Part shown: positions 48,093 through 59,240 of the stretch, piece by piece
Layout of the letters: the number at the start of each line of letters is the position of its first letter
Position numbering within the stretch: the first letter of the stretch is position 1
Assembly (NCBI GenBank): GCA_904063045.1
Contig: CAJFCJ010000029.1
Span: 248,001-312,000, forward strand
Length of the DNA: 64,000 bases
Source of the DNA: Dimorphilus gyrociliatus
Lineage: Eukaryota > Annelida > Polychaeta > Dinophilidae
Direction: 5' to 3'
Notes under the pieces: generated by a model
Seen by the model: the letters and a program-made list of their open reading frames with translations, nothing else
Told to the model about the DNA's origin: nothing
Database searches by the model: none
Made by a program: the position numbers and the translations under genes

Positions 48093-49388
48093 CTAAGCTG
48101 GTTTGGGAGCCTCTTTTCCTTGTTTTTTCTCTACTAGTTGTAATGTTTCACCCATTATGTTACCTGTTGTCATCTCTGTTTGTACAACTGTTGAATCGTG
48201 AGTTGGTGGCTGTGTACTAGAAGATTTCTTCTCTGTTGTTGTCCGCCAAAACAGGAAAATACTCTCAAAGAATTGTCTGTTAGCATTGAACATTAGGACA
48301 ATGAAAGGATTCAGAGCAGAATTGGCTGGTGCCATTCCCCCAAGTATGGCAGCGGGAGCTTTAGAAAGGGAATTTCCATCGCCGAAGGTATGTATCATTT
48401 CGAAAATTGTATAAGGCATCCCACAAATTATATAAGTGGAAACAATTACTATCGCCATTTTCAAGGTTTTTATCTTTGCCTTCGACATTGTTGAAGAAGT
48501 TGTAGAAGTTAATTGAATTTTGTTCCTCTTCAATAATCTTCTGGATGAAGATGAAGATGACGAAGAGTGAGACACTGGCTTTTGGGTTTTTCTGTATATT
48601 TTTACAAAGATATGAACGTAGCAGACCAAAAGTATAATCATTGGCAGCCAATAGAAGCAGATGCAGTTAAAGGTCTGGTATATTTGCCTTTGAATCTTTG
48701 GAACACTTCGAAAGACGGATTCGCAAAGTGTCATATTTTCAAATTGCCCAGTAGTATTTGTGACGAAATTTACCCTGAAAACATAAAGTTGAGGCAGGTT
48801 TAGAAGTATAGAACTTGCCCATGCTCCAAAAACCAGCTTCCAAACCTGTTCATAAAACGAATATGCTAATTTAATCATACATGAGGCGTCACTATATATA
48901 AATTTTTTCGCCCATATAAATTACTTACGGCCACCGGTTGTCTGAGTGGCGAACAAATAGCATAGTGTCGATCGGCACTGAGAACGATTACCATATAGGA
49001 ACTAGCGACGATGAAAAGCGTCTGTAGGAATTTAAGGATTTTGCACATGACATTTCCGGCTCTCCATGTTCTGTCGTGATCAATAACTAATTGCATTAGG
49101 CAACTGTAGCAGATAACTGCCAAATCTGCTACGGCCACATTTAAGATTATCAAATTCACTCTAGATCTCCTGCGGCGATTCATCCACAACCAAAGAAAAA
49201 CCAACAGACCCCCAATAATTCCAACTATTATTAATACCCATAACACCGATATTCGCAGGGCCCAATTCCATTCGCTATCTAGCGAATTTTTAACTATAGA
49301 AAGAGAGAAATCTAATTAACTAACAGAATTTTTTATGCCGTTTTCAATTCGAACCTCTATCATCAGTTTTGTTAATAGAAGAAGTCAT
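48093..49388 (-). CDS. vasopressin/GnRH-superfamily-like peptide GPCR
   Basis: Three minus-strand exons: 49388-49355, 49293-48929 and 48845-48093, joined with 61- and 83-bp introns, 1,152 nt, 383 residues. Exon 1 encodes a short N-terminus with an NKT glycosylation site. TM2 has NVAVADLA (D68); C95 starts TM3; the segment LKFLQTLFIVASSYMVIVLS then ADRHYAICSPLRQP resembles vasopressin/oxytocin and related GnRH/AKH/CCAP-type receptors. ECL2 has NTT and NMT sites and a Cys. Odd points: the TM1 Asn is Gly (IGGLL), DRY reads DRH (119-121), the TM6 CWxP reads CGMP, and NPxxY reads NPFIV. ICL3 is Ser-rich. The C-tail is Thr-rich. The ligand is probably a neuropeptide but cannot be named. Confidence 0.85.
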
Positions 49389-50940
49389 CTTTCTTAAATG
49401 ATATTATGAGAATTGGAAGACAATTTCTTCAAACACTTGACGTCTGTTTGCCGACGAGGAGAAAAGTAATTTGCACTATATGTTGCGTATAGGCCTGATT
49501 TTACGTCACGGTAACCCCGAATTTGCAGAGTGTTTCCGTTCTGCAACCAACGAGATTAGAAAGTGATAAGCGAAGGCGCCGTATTCGCAAATGTTTACGA
49601 ACTTTTATATGTTTATATATCGGATATATACAGTTAGAATAAAAAAAAATCTCTTAGACACCTCTTTCTTTATATTCTAATTTTGTAACAATTCATGCAA
49701 AAAGTATTTTGTTTAAAAGGATAACGCTCCTTTGCGTTGTAAAGGTAATAGTATTCTGCTTGGCATAGATGTGTGCGTCTATCAATAACTTTTCCAAATA
49801 TAAAATTACATGTTTGTAATATTTTTTTTAAACCTGAGGTCTTGGGCTAAAAGAAAGCTAATTTTTTTACTTGTTAATAATAATTTAAAAGAGAATGATT
49901 ACTTATTCTTCATAACGGAAATTTTCCTCTTTGAAAGCGACAAAAATCTCTCGTTTAAAGTAACTTTAATTATATAAATTTGTTGTTTAAATAAATAAAA
50001 TAAAACAGTTTCACATGTGTTTTAAATACAATTTAAGAACTTAAATATTAATAAACTTATTAAACAATGGTTTAACAACATCAAATATGTTTAGTGATTA
50101 CTCAATTTATCGTTTATTTATTTCAATTTATACTTATTATATGGAACGACAACAATGGAGTAATAATGTATCTGTATTAGATAAAAGATTACAAACAAAC
50201 TTACTAAAGTTTTTCGCACATGTTAAGTTTTAGTTTGTCTTCCTCCCTTGCCAACGTTTGAACTCACTTTCCCTAGTACTGTTCCACTATATAACAAACA
50301 TTGATAATTCACAATGGCGGATCTACGAACTATTAGCTACTTATAACAGTTGCCGGCCATTTTGAAAAAGAACGATAGTTGATGACAATCGTAACGTCGC
50401 TCTTCATTTCCAGTAGCTTAACGGCTCTGACGTCTCTGACTATTCGGTTCTAATGAACAGAGCAAAAGAAGAATCGCAAGTTTTCTATATAGCAAATATA
50501 GTCTTTTATTTACAAAAACTTTTGGCTACTATTCAATGAAATTGCATTATTCAACTTATAAAAGAACTTTTCCTTTCTCTTCCAAAAACATGTTATGCTA
50601 GTAACTTTATGTCCGTAGGGAGAAGAAATCAAGGGGAAAATAATTGCCTTAAGCGCCATCTGTTATCTATAAAGAAAAAAGTAAAGTGAAAGACAAGCTT
50701 TTTAGCTAATATATTTATTATTTTCAAGTACCTGTAGAGCAGTATAGAGTGGTAAATAAGTAAAATCTTAGCCGAGTAATAAACTAGGATGGAACCCATT
50801 AACAACAAGTCACGCTTAGCCTAATAGTATAACAAACAAGATCACGAAACCTGAAAGATATTAATATAAGAAAGAGGTAGGTGACAATCGATAGTCAGTT
50901 TAACAATAGCATAGCAAAGCATACTAAGCTCAATGGAATT
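49389..50940. other. intergenic between divergent GPCR and claudin-like genes
   Basis: AT-rich spacer with no supported gene. Contains a CTCF-like core at 50654. Confidence 0.6.
50654..50661 (-). promoter_or_regulatory. CTCF-like core (CGCCATCT)
   Basis: Minus-strand context AACAGATGGCGCTTAA, very like the site at 3911 (AACAGATGGCGCTT). About 290 bp upstream of the claudin-like TATA box. Confidence 0.45.
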
Positions 50941-51012
50941 TATAAATAGTATTGAAATCACCCAATAAACCGTACAGGTCGGTTTACGCCCAAAGTAAGA
51001 ATACATTCAGTT
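50941..51012 (+). promoter_or_regulatory. candidate promoter of the claudin-like gene
   Basis: TATAAATAG at 50941-50949, the same word as at 22398, lies 97 bp before the ATG at 51038. A TCAGTT initiator-like word is at 51007-51012, somewhat far from the TATA box. Confidence 0.4.
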
Positions 51013-51037
51013 TAATAATATTTCTTCTCGAAAAAGG

Positions 51038-52556
51038 ATGGGTGTTAGCGTTTGTCTCGCTGTTTCGTGTTGTTTAAATATCGTGGCTCTAGTCTTGGTG
51101 GCCGTCTCATTTTCAACGGATGCTTGGTTAACTTATGACGTTGATACATCAAGTCTAAAGGATTCAAGGTGTGATCAACGACAACAGTCAGCAACATATT
51201 TATACGTTTCAAGAAAGAGAGGTCTCTTCCGAACATGTTTTGATGGCACGCCAAGTATACCTTAATTATTGACAATCATAAAGCTTTTTAACGACTCTCA
51301 ACATGTTTTCCTAACAAATTAACTGTTTATTATCTTTTCAAACAGACTTGGGTAAGTTCTTTTCTATTAAAAGAATTGTGGATGGAAACTGTCTTCCTGA
51401 GATGGGATACGATATTGGAGATTATAAATTTAATGACTCTGAAATAGCTGGCTATGGAAAAGATAACATTAAAAAAAGGACGAGTAAGCTTTCATATTCA
51501 TTCACAATGCGTTTATATATTTTCCATCTAATTATCTGTCCATTTTCCGTCGTATAGACTATCAAAAGGCTCAATGGATGTTAGCAGCATTAGGTGTTCT
51601 AATACTTCTAGTAGCAGCGAGTTTATGTCCGTGTGCATGTTGGCGACAAACACATTGTACTATCCTCTCAACAGCCATTGCTGCTCTAATCGGTTGTAAG
51701 TATATGAATCCTCTATTTGATACTTGTAACCACTGGTATCCCCTTCAATAGTACATTGGGATACCTCTTATTATTGGGACTTAATAAAAGGTATCTTGAT
51801 TGAGTTCTAGGGTGTATCAACTGAATCAATAGTACTATATAAAGAATTCGCTTATATATATGTTAGAATAGATGTCTCTTTAAGCCAATCGAATTGACTT
51901 TTGAATTCCCTAAAACATGATTCAATTTTGTAGCTGCTTGCTATCTGACGTCAGTTGGTTTATTTTTTTACATTTATAACACTATCGAGAAGGACATAAA
52001 TGAAATAAACGTGGATAAAAGAGTTCCTGAATGGTTTCCAGAAATGTGGGCTAATGATAACAGTGCAGAAGCAAAGGTATACACAAAATTCATATATATA
52101 TATATATACTAATATATGCATGTATAAGTATAGTATAAGAGAAATAAACATACGAAAATCATATTTCAGTGTCTAGGTGATGCAAATGGATACAATAAAG
52201 ATGTTACAAATATTAAACTTGGCTACTCTTTCATGATTGGAGCAGCAGGAGGTGGCCTTGCTTTCATTTCTTGTCTTGTCGCATTCTTAACGGCATTGTG
52301 TATGAAACCTTCAAGAAGTGAAGATTATGAAGAAGACGTGAAGAAAGAACCACAAACTAATGGCACTTCCCAAACACTTCCTCAAAAAACTCAACCTATG
52401 GCTGTTCCGGCAAACCAAGCTCTCATACAACCAACAACTTTCGTACCACAACCAATGTACGCTACAGCCACTCTTCCAGCACAGGCTTTTCATGCTCAAC
52501 CAGCACAAGCTGTACAATTACATCCCAGCAGTTATTTTACTAACGTGTATAATTAA
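51038..52556 (+). CDS. claudin-superfamily four-transmembrane protein
   Basis: Exons 51038-51254, 51346-51483, 51558-51695, 51934-52076 and 52170-52556 join in frame to 1,023 nt, 340 residues. Four hydrophobic spans: residues about 5-27, then AQWMLAALGVLILLVAASL, CTILSTAIAALIGSACYL and GYSFMIGAAGGGLAFISCLV. The first extracellular loop has GLFRTCFDG, resembling the GLW-x-C signature of claudin/PMP22/EMP/CACNG proteins with Trp replaced by Phe, and only part of the usual Cys pair is evident. The cytoplasmic tail is Pro/Gln/Ala-rich, ending FTNVYN. Family roles include cell junctions and channel regulation; which subgroup applies cannot be decided. All introns are GT-AG; three of four are in phase 1. 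Confidence 0.85.
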
Positions 52557-52789
52557 TGCTAAAATATTATTTAATAACTTAAGCAGATTGTTTCAAAAGT
52601 TAGTTAATAAGAATCAATGTAATCTTGTTTGTTACACTTGTATGTAACATCAACTTTGTTCTACAAGACACATATCGAGTGAAATGTGTATTTTTTCCTT
52701 AAGCAAACTTCTTTAATGTTTTTATACGAAATTTTTTCTAGGTACCTATCTTTAATACACGTGAAAAGGTTGCTTTTCTTTTTAAACAG

Positions 52790-52797
52790 CGCCATCT
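52790..52797 (-). promoter_or_regulatory. CTCF-like core (CGCCATCT)
   Basis: Minus-strand context TTCAGATGGCGCTGTT, 234 bp after the claudin-like stop codon. With the site at 50654 it brackets that gene. Confidence 0.45.
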
Positions 52798-54016
52798 GAA
52801 GAAGAGCATTTTCATTAACTAATGTGGCGCGCATTTATATGCAACGCACAATTGACGCGAGAAATTCGAGTAGTCATTGGCAAATTACAAACTCTCTTCT
52901 CTAGTATAAAACCACCGGGTATTGTGGAATAAGTCCCAACAAAAGAAACGGAAAGTGACAAGACTATGTATCAATATAGCCAAGACGGTTGGTCGAAATC
53001 TCCATAGGGAAACGGGACATTGACGGCTTTTCACCCTTAACAGGGTTTCCATATTTGAGCAGTTGCGAATCGATTGTTTGCCGGACAGGATATATACCGG
53101 TCTGGAATAAACAAATAAAGTTGGAAAAAAGAATAGGCCTGTCCCGCGCGTATATAGACAGATTGCCTCTCAATCGACGCCTGATTGCGAACGGTTCGAC
53201 TAGACGGTCGGATAATTAACGTCGAAGGAGACGCCGCCGTATTTTTATAGACGCGAAAGCGTTCGCCTGGAAAACTAGCCGGCGAACGCTGTTTTTTTTC
53301 TCCATTCGATAGGAAGATCGCAACGGAAACGGGAACAATGCAGTGAACAAGGCTAATGGATTCCTTTGAGAGAAAAGAGACGCAAAGTCGCCTTCGAACT
53401 ATAATAAACTGTATATACGGTAGTTTGTATATACTTTTTTTTGTACTGTACGTCATACCCCTATACATATAACGTATATATTACGTTTCACCGTCCAAGT
53501 GACGAACTTTACACGCAAAAGATATACGATCTGCAAAGCTGGATTATAGGCGTCTTTCCTATATAAAGACAGACATTAAAACGAATACAGATGGGAGTGA
53601 AGCTAGAACAGGGTTTATTATCCGTTTCCGAACCACCTTTCGGCGAGTCCGACAGTGATAAATGAGCGTTAGTAGACTTAATTGATTCTTTTACTGCAGA
53701 ATGATTCGCCTATCGCCTCATTCCAGTCTCGTTCCGCTTGATCTGGAAAAAAGCGCGAGGTTAGCGCACGCCATATGGCGTTTATCAAACTAATCAATTA
53801 TACTCTCTCCGAATTTACTAATGTTGCGTAAGCGAAGACGCAGACCAATATACCTGCCTGCACTTTATAATTGAATCGTAAGAAACGTCGCTATAGAGGT
53901 ACAGTTTATAATGCGTTTGATCCGTACCTAACTCCTTCCGACGCCGTATTTGCAGTCGGATCCTTTGAAGAAATCGTATTAGATGTTCTCTTTTGCATGT
54001 GAAGTTAGGAAAATCG

Positions 54017-54088
54017 CCGGACCACAAATCACGTGATTCGCGTCGGAAATATCACGGCATCACGTGACTCGCGTGATTTGCGGTCCGG
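54017..54088. repeat. inverted repeat with two CACGTG E-boxes
   Basis: CCGGACCACAAATCACGTG (54017-54035) pairs with the reverse complement of CGCGTGATTTGCGGTCCGG (54070-54088) over 19 bp with two mismatches and a 34-nt loop. CACGTG occurs at 54030-54035 and 54061-54066. It may be a composite protein-binding site or a hairpin; it lies 400 bp beyond the stop of the minus-strand GPCR. Confidence 0.85.
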
Positions 54089-54495
54089 ACGAAATTCGAG
54101 TACCTAAAAGAGGCTAATCAACGATTTCATAGCGAAAATAAATGTTAACAGACACCACTTCTTTCTCAACTATATATACAGCAAGCGCTGCAATTAGAAG
54201 CCAAGCGACGCGTATGATCGATTGGCAAACAATCGCAAACATGCCCCATGATTCGAGTGCTAATCACAGAACTCTCTCTCGACCTAATTCCTTTTAATGT
54301 CCTGAATTATTTACGCAGATTTCACCTGCCCGATTTTCGACGACACTCCAGCTATAAAGTACATGCTAGCCTGACGTACGAGAGTATTAGAGCGAGCGTC
54401 ACTTAGTAACGCTTTTGCGTTTGGCGGACGTCACAGGCACAAGGCGGCTTATGACGACTAATTTAATATTTTTTCATACTTACTCCGACGATTCT

Positions 54496-55965
54496 TTATA
54501 ATAGAGTTTGATTCGGGCCGTCGCATTCCATCTGACCGGCGGTCGTTTTTTCGACAACAGTCCCTTGGCAGGCTGTCTCTTCCATACCACCATTCTGTAG
54601 TCGGTTACAAACGCATTTTAGAAGAATCTTGCGGAAACGGACGTTGAAAAGGAAGTAGACTAGGAAATTAATGGACGAATTCAACATGACCATTGTGTTA
54701 CAGATACGAGAGAAGTAGAACTGAAAATAACCGCATTCGCGCCATTTGTTGTCTCTGAGAGACGTCCATAGTATTTGATTGACGAGTGCTGGAGTTTGGC
54801 AAATCGTGAAAATGAATACGACTATGATGAGTACCAAGGTTACGTTATCGTCTTGTTTTTGTCGCATCGTCACCATTTCTCGGCGCCGTCGCCTTAATTC
54901 ATTTAAAGCATTAACCAAGCGGATGTTAAGTACGGTCAGGACTAGTACCGGGAGGAGGAGAAGAAAAAACAAATAGAATACGTTCCTATAGATAATCTGG
55001 TAATAGGGTAGTTGGCCCAGGAATGACTTGTTTGCTTGAAATGCAGTTATGTTGGAACTGTCCACTGGTCCTAGTACGACGGTATTCTCGATGAAGTGAG
55101 GGAAGTTGTATAGAACCGAACAGATAATAATTAGCGCCAGTTGCTTCTTTGCCTGCTTAACCGTACAGAGGCGAGATGCCTGAGGGTGTCGGGGGCGTGA
55201 TTCGGAATCATTCCCTTTTTCCCACTCTTTTTTTATTGATATAAAATTTTCTTTTCGCCTCAAGATAAAGAGGCTTTATATAATTGAAAGAGATTTTTTT
55301 TAATAAACTACATACACACACGCTAATCTACGCCAAAATGGAAAATGAAATACTCTAATTGGTTCAAAGTTCAGACCTCTTATTGATTTCGCGTGCAGCA
55401 ATCACGTAACACTCGTTAGAAGGTTCTTCTAAAAGACAAGCCTGGTATTATATAATATTGCACATAAAGGGAATGAGTTTTTCCCCATTCTCTTTAATAA
55501 TTAACGAAGCGACCATTAAAAGAAAGTTGATATGAAATCTGAATCACGCCCCTGGTAAGGTCTACAGACGGCAATATATCGGTTCACTCCTACTAAAACG
55601 GTCGTCCAGATAGTTGCAGTCTGAGCGATGAATCCGAACGGTAGAAGGGAGACTTGGATGTAGGCATGACAATAATTTACATAAAATTTATTCAATTTAA
55701 GATAAGCGATAAGCGGCAAAACGGTGTAAAGAGGCAAGCCGAGGATTAAAAGGCAAGAGTCAATCACTGCCAAACCTTGCAATATGAACGTCGTTGACGT
55801 CTTGATCTTGTCACGTTTAAAAACGTAGTAGGCGACCGTATTACCGAATACGCCCAGGATGCATAAAGAACTCATAATTATCGTGTAGAGGATGAATTCG
55901 AAACGGGTACAACTATCTATCCTTAAATTCCGCTCTTGTTCCGATTCCGTTCCGTTCGCCCCCAT
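54496..55965 (-). CDS. FMRFamide-receptor-like class A GPCR
   Basis: Exon 1 runs from ATG 55965 (MGANGTESEQ, with an NGT glycosylation site) to about 55552 and exon 2 from about 55179 to 54496. An upstream in-frame ATG at 56145 exists, but its added N-terminus is unlike a receptor. Hallmarks: GN in TM1 (N42), D69 in TM2, NRYIAVCRPY (128-137), then ASRLCTVKQAKK in ICL2, ICQTPALVNQIL in TM6 and NSSINFLVYFLF in TM7, all typical of FMRFamide-receptor-like proteins. Joining PYQ to ASRLCT gives 365 residues but needs a non-canonical intron. A GT-AG pair (donor after 55548, acceptor before 55214) keeps frame and adds 13 residues to ICL2, giving 378. The intron ends carry an inverted repeat (see findings). 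Confidence 0.88.
55192..55552. repeat. 12-bp perfect inverted repeat flanking the GPCR intron
   Basis: GGGGCGTGATTC at 55192-55203 and its exact reverse complement GAATCACGCCCC at 55541-55552 lie at the two ends of the intron of the FMRFamide-receptor-like gene. Confidence 0.95.
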
Positions 55966-57467
55966 CGCCGCTCGTCTTTTCCTTCTTGGCGATCGACAGT
56001 AGCGCCCTCGATAGTTGCTGGGAAAAACAATACCGTTCAAAAACCCTAGTCTCAAATCGATATTCGATTTTTCGGGCGTTCTGGGGCCTTGAGGATAAAC
56101 AAGACTGACACGCAGCAGAATCTCGGGCATTAGGGCCGTTTTCACTAATGGAGCACGTCAAACAAGATCTTCGCAAGGTAGAAGAAGAGAAGGGTTTTAC
56201 AGAAACAGGGAGATGGTCGATGGGATAGTTTTAATAGTTTTCTTCAAGAATTTTAACATCCCTTTGGTCTAGGATAATTCTTTTTTTATGTCCTATTCCC
56301 TTTCGTTCTCTCACACACTCTCTTTCTTTCACTCTCTCTCTCTTTCGTTTAATTAGAAACGAGCTCCCAGTAATTAACCAACTCATTTCTTCCGCATTGA
56401 ACTTGGTGGGCTTTGATCATTCGCCGCGTTCGTGATTTTCGAATTTCCCTGTCACCCATAATACATTCATCGAGTCGACGAACGTGCCATAAATTCCATT
56501 AATATCGCTTAAAAAGCTAGAAGCTGTTAGAGTAGAAGATAAGGTGTTATAGAAAAAAAAGTAACGCGAAAGAACAGATTTTGTTCCCTTCAATTCCAAC
56601 CTGGTACAAACTAACTCGATCGATGTAAGAGAAAATTCGAATTCGAAAAGGGGCTTTGGGACGTCGGCTGCTTTCCGAGGGGAACTGCCCAGCATGTATT
56701 ATGTATAGAACGATTTTGGTTTTGTTTTCGGAAATTAACGAAGGGAAAAATAATGACTGTATTATGTGTTGAATTGATTATGAATAACGCGTAAATATTA
56801 CCTTTTTTCTTATGTCTATTTTGCTAAAAGTTTGCTAACCTTGTTCTCATTGATCAACTTTCTAGTACTTTTCGCGTCACTTTTAGTGTAAATTACAAAG
56901 TTGACACGTAAAAGGTACATATTACTTAGGAGAAAGTGTAGGAAAAGACACGTTTGTTAGCAAGCAGCAATTTCCAGAGTAAATTGCTGCGTAGTTTTGC
57001 GACCGGTAGATGGCGTAAAGAAAATTCTCCCAAAAAAATCGTAGCTAACGTCATCTGATTTGTCTAAAATCTATCCCCCATTAATTAACACGCAACAAAT
57101 AGGGTAATAAAGCTGAGAATACAATATAAATTAGATAGAAAAGAAAAACTAATGGATCAATTTAACTTTATTTTCTAAATTCATTCAATAAATGACTACG
57201 AGTCGTACTCTAGACTTCTACTGATCCGGAAGCTTTGTTATTGAACGAAACATTTGATAATTGGCTCTTCGTAATTGGCAAGCATTCGATTTTTCTTTCT
57301 TTTTTCGCATTAATTTAACGATTTTGAAACATGTCGCGTCGTAAATAGTTGTTAATGGAACTTTCGATTTATTGTACAAGTCCACTAAAGGCCACTTCTA
57401 TATATATCAATTTAGATGAAAAGGTGAAAATTAAAAGAGAAGGTGACAAAAATTAAGAAAAAATATT
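55966..57467. other. 5' flank of the FMRFamide-receptor-like gene
   Basis: Contains a CT-rich tract at about 56300-56347 and a CTCF-like core at 57008. No gene supported. Confidence 0.55.
57008..57015 (+). promoter_or_regulatory. CTCF-like core (AGATGGCG)
   Basis: Context GCGACCGGTAGATGGCGTAA. About 450 bp from the tRNA gene. Confidence 0.45.
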
Positions 57468-57561
57468 CGACCTTGATGGGACTCGAACCCACAATCTTTG
57501 GCTCGCACCTCAAAGCAGCCTTTACCGGAGGCCAACGCCTTGTCCATTAGGCCACAAGGTC
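57468..57561 (-). tRNA. tRNA-Arg, anticodon CCG, with a 21-nt intron
   Basis: Minus-strand cloverleaf of 94 nt: acceptor stem GACCTTG/CAAGGTC (7 perfect pairs, discriminator G), D arm GCCTAATGGACAAGGC, anticodon stem TTGGC/GCCAA, T arm GTGGG-TTCGAGT-CCCAT. Internal A and B boxes are intact (B box GGTTCGAGTCC). After removing 21 nt placed one base 3' of the anticodon, the usual intron position, 73 nt remain and the loop reads CT-CCG-GA, which decodes CGG. The body resembles other eukaryotic tRNA-Arg genes. No CCA is encoded, as expected. Confidence 0.88.
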
Positions 57562-59240
57562 GTTTATCGAGGGAGGGTTTTTAGAAGGCTTTATCAATAT
57601 TTGCTTGTGCATTCATACCGTTTGAACGCACTTCACGGTCTTTCCCCTCAACCATTGTAAAAGTCAACCGAAGAATAGCGTGAATTGCAAGGCGGCAACT
57701 CCCTTAATGTTACTGCATTTTAACGTAACAAAAGAAAAAAGTTCCAAGCCGTAATGTTTTTACTTTGTTAATTTGTAGGCACGTTTGCGTTTCTATGGTA
57801 ACTGTAAATAAAATTCTTAGAGCTCTTTTGGAGATATTTAGACGGTTATATAAGCTCTCCTACAGACTATAGAAAATGTTGAATTTATGAGACTCATCCT
57901 CTCAATATGTATCATATTTTACGTCAAGATCTCGTTAGATGCGTTTCTTCTATTTCATTTAAAACAGAATCTATGATTAAAATTGAGCTGATTAAGCTGT
58001 CCCTAAGCCGGATATTTATTGTTGTGTTTAGAGTGCCATCTACAGACTACGACGAAAACTACACATGCATAACGTTCCTAATATGATATATGAGAAGATG
58101 GAAGAGACGTTTTTATTTACTTACATCCTCAACTTAAGATCACACATTGGAAAGTTGATTTTATTGAACACGTCAATTTATACAATGTTTACACAACACA
58201 TATAAGAATGATGAATAATACATATATATATATATATAAATATATATATATACGTATGTATTTATCCAATAATATCCTATAAACATTTACTATATAATAA
58301 GACGTTTAAAGATAAAAAATATCTTAGATAATCAATAAACTAATAGCAATTAGAAATAAGAAGTACGAAACAAATTATAGTAAATTTTCAGTTTGTTTTA
58401 TTAATTATTTAAGCAGATGAAAAATGTTGATTCTTAAAGATTAAATTCGTGGAAAAACCATCTTTTTTTTGCAGTAGAATAACCATACGCTACTTTCATA
58501 GAATCCATCTATGTAACATTATTTCCGTACCATATGTTCTAATTTAATGATTTTAATCCTGAGATATTTTTATCTTAAATGACATCAAACTTGTTTATTC
58601 TGATGCGGATCGATAAATTTCTTACTTTAGTTCTCTGGATTAAATTAAATAGGCGGGAAATTATTTAAAATACCTTTGTATAATTAAGATAAACAGGCTG
58701 CTAATTATTTCTTTTTGTCCGATATCTAAGTACGTATTCTTCTAGCAAAATGTTTCTTGTAACACTATTTCATCAGCTAATAAATCAAAGGATAAAAGCC
58801 TATTGTAGTAGCTATAAACTAATGTACAGGAGTCTATAGATTTTTATATAACCTGCTTGTGAATACTTCTCACCTGCTTTTACGGATGATTTACGTAAAC
58901 AATCTTATGAAAACAAATTATATAACCTATAATGCTTTCAAAAAACATACATGAAAGGGATACGCATACACACGCCCGCTCAATATGGAGACGCCCTTAA
59001 AACGGTAGTCTCTAATAAAGTTAGCAAGACATTAGATAAGCTTTGTTCTTTTAAAGAGGGAAAAACGTGTGAGAATACACACATGGTTTACGCCAGCTTC
59101 TTAAATTTCAACTTAATAAACGAAATTGAATAATCACGACTAGAAAATTATCGGAGAAGATGCTAGCGATATGAACTGGTCGTCATGCAATATAAACTGA
59201 CGCGCCGGACACAATGGCGCCTGAGTAGGCGTTACTGCTC
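57562..59240. other. intergenic between tRNA-Arg and CBF-beta genes
   Basis: AT-rich with a short TA repeat at about 58220-58256. A CTCF-like variant GTGCCATCTAC is at about 58032. No gene supported. Confidence 0.55.

Larger units (their letters stand above)
52557..54495. other. intergenic between convergent claudin-like and FMRFamide-receptor-like genes
   Basis: GC-richer than most spacers. A 143-codon minus frame at 53037-53468 has no recognisable family and overlaps plus-strand frames, so I do not call it. Contains a CTCF-like core at 52790 and an inverted repeat at 54017-54088. Confidence 0.55.

Noticed and set aside
48361-48803. Secondary frames overlapping the minus-strand GPCR
   Set aside because: Alternate-frame shadows of receptor exon 3.
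53037-53468. 143-codon minus-strand frame
   Set aside because: Composition is unlike the other genes, no motif recognised, and overlapped by other frames in a GC-richer spacer.
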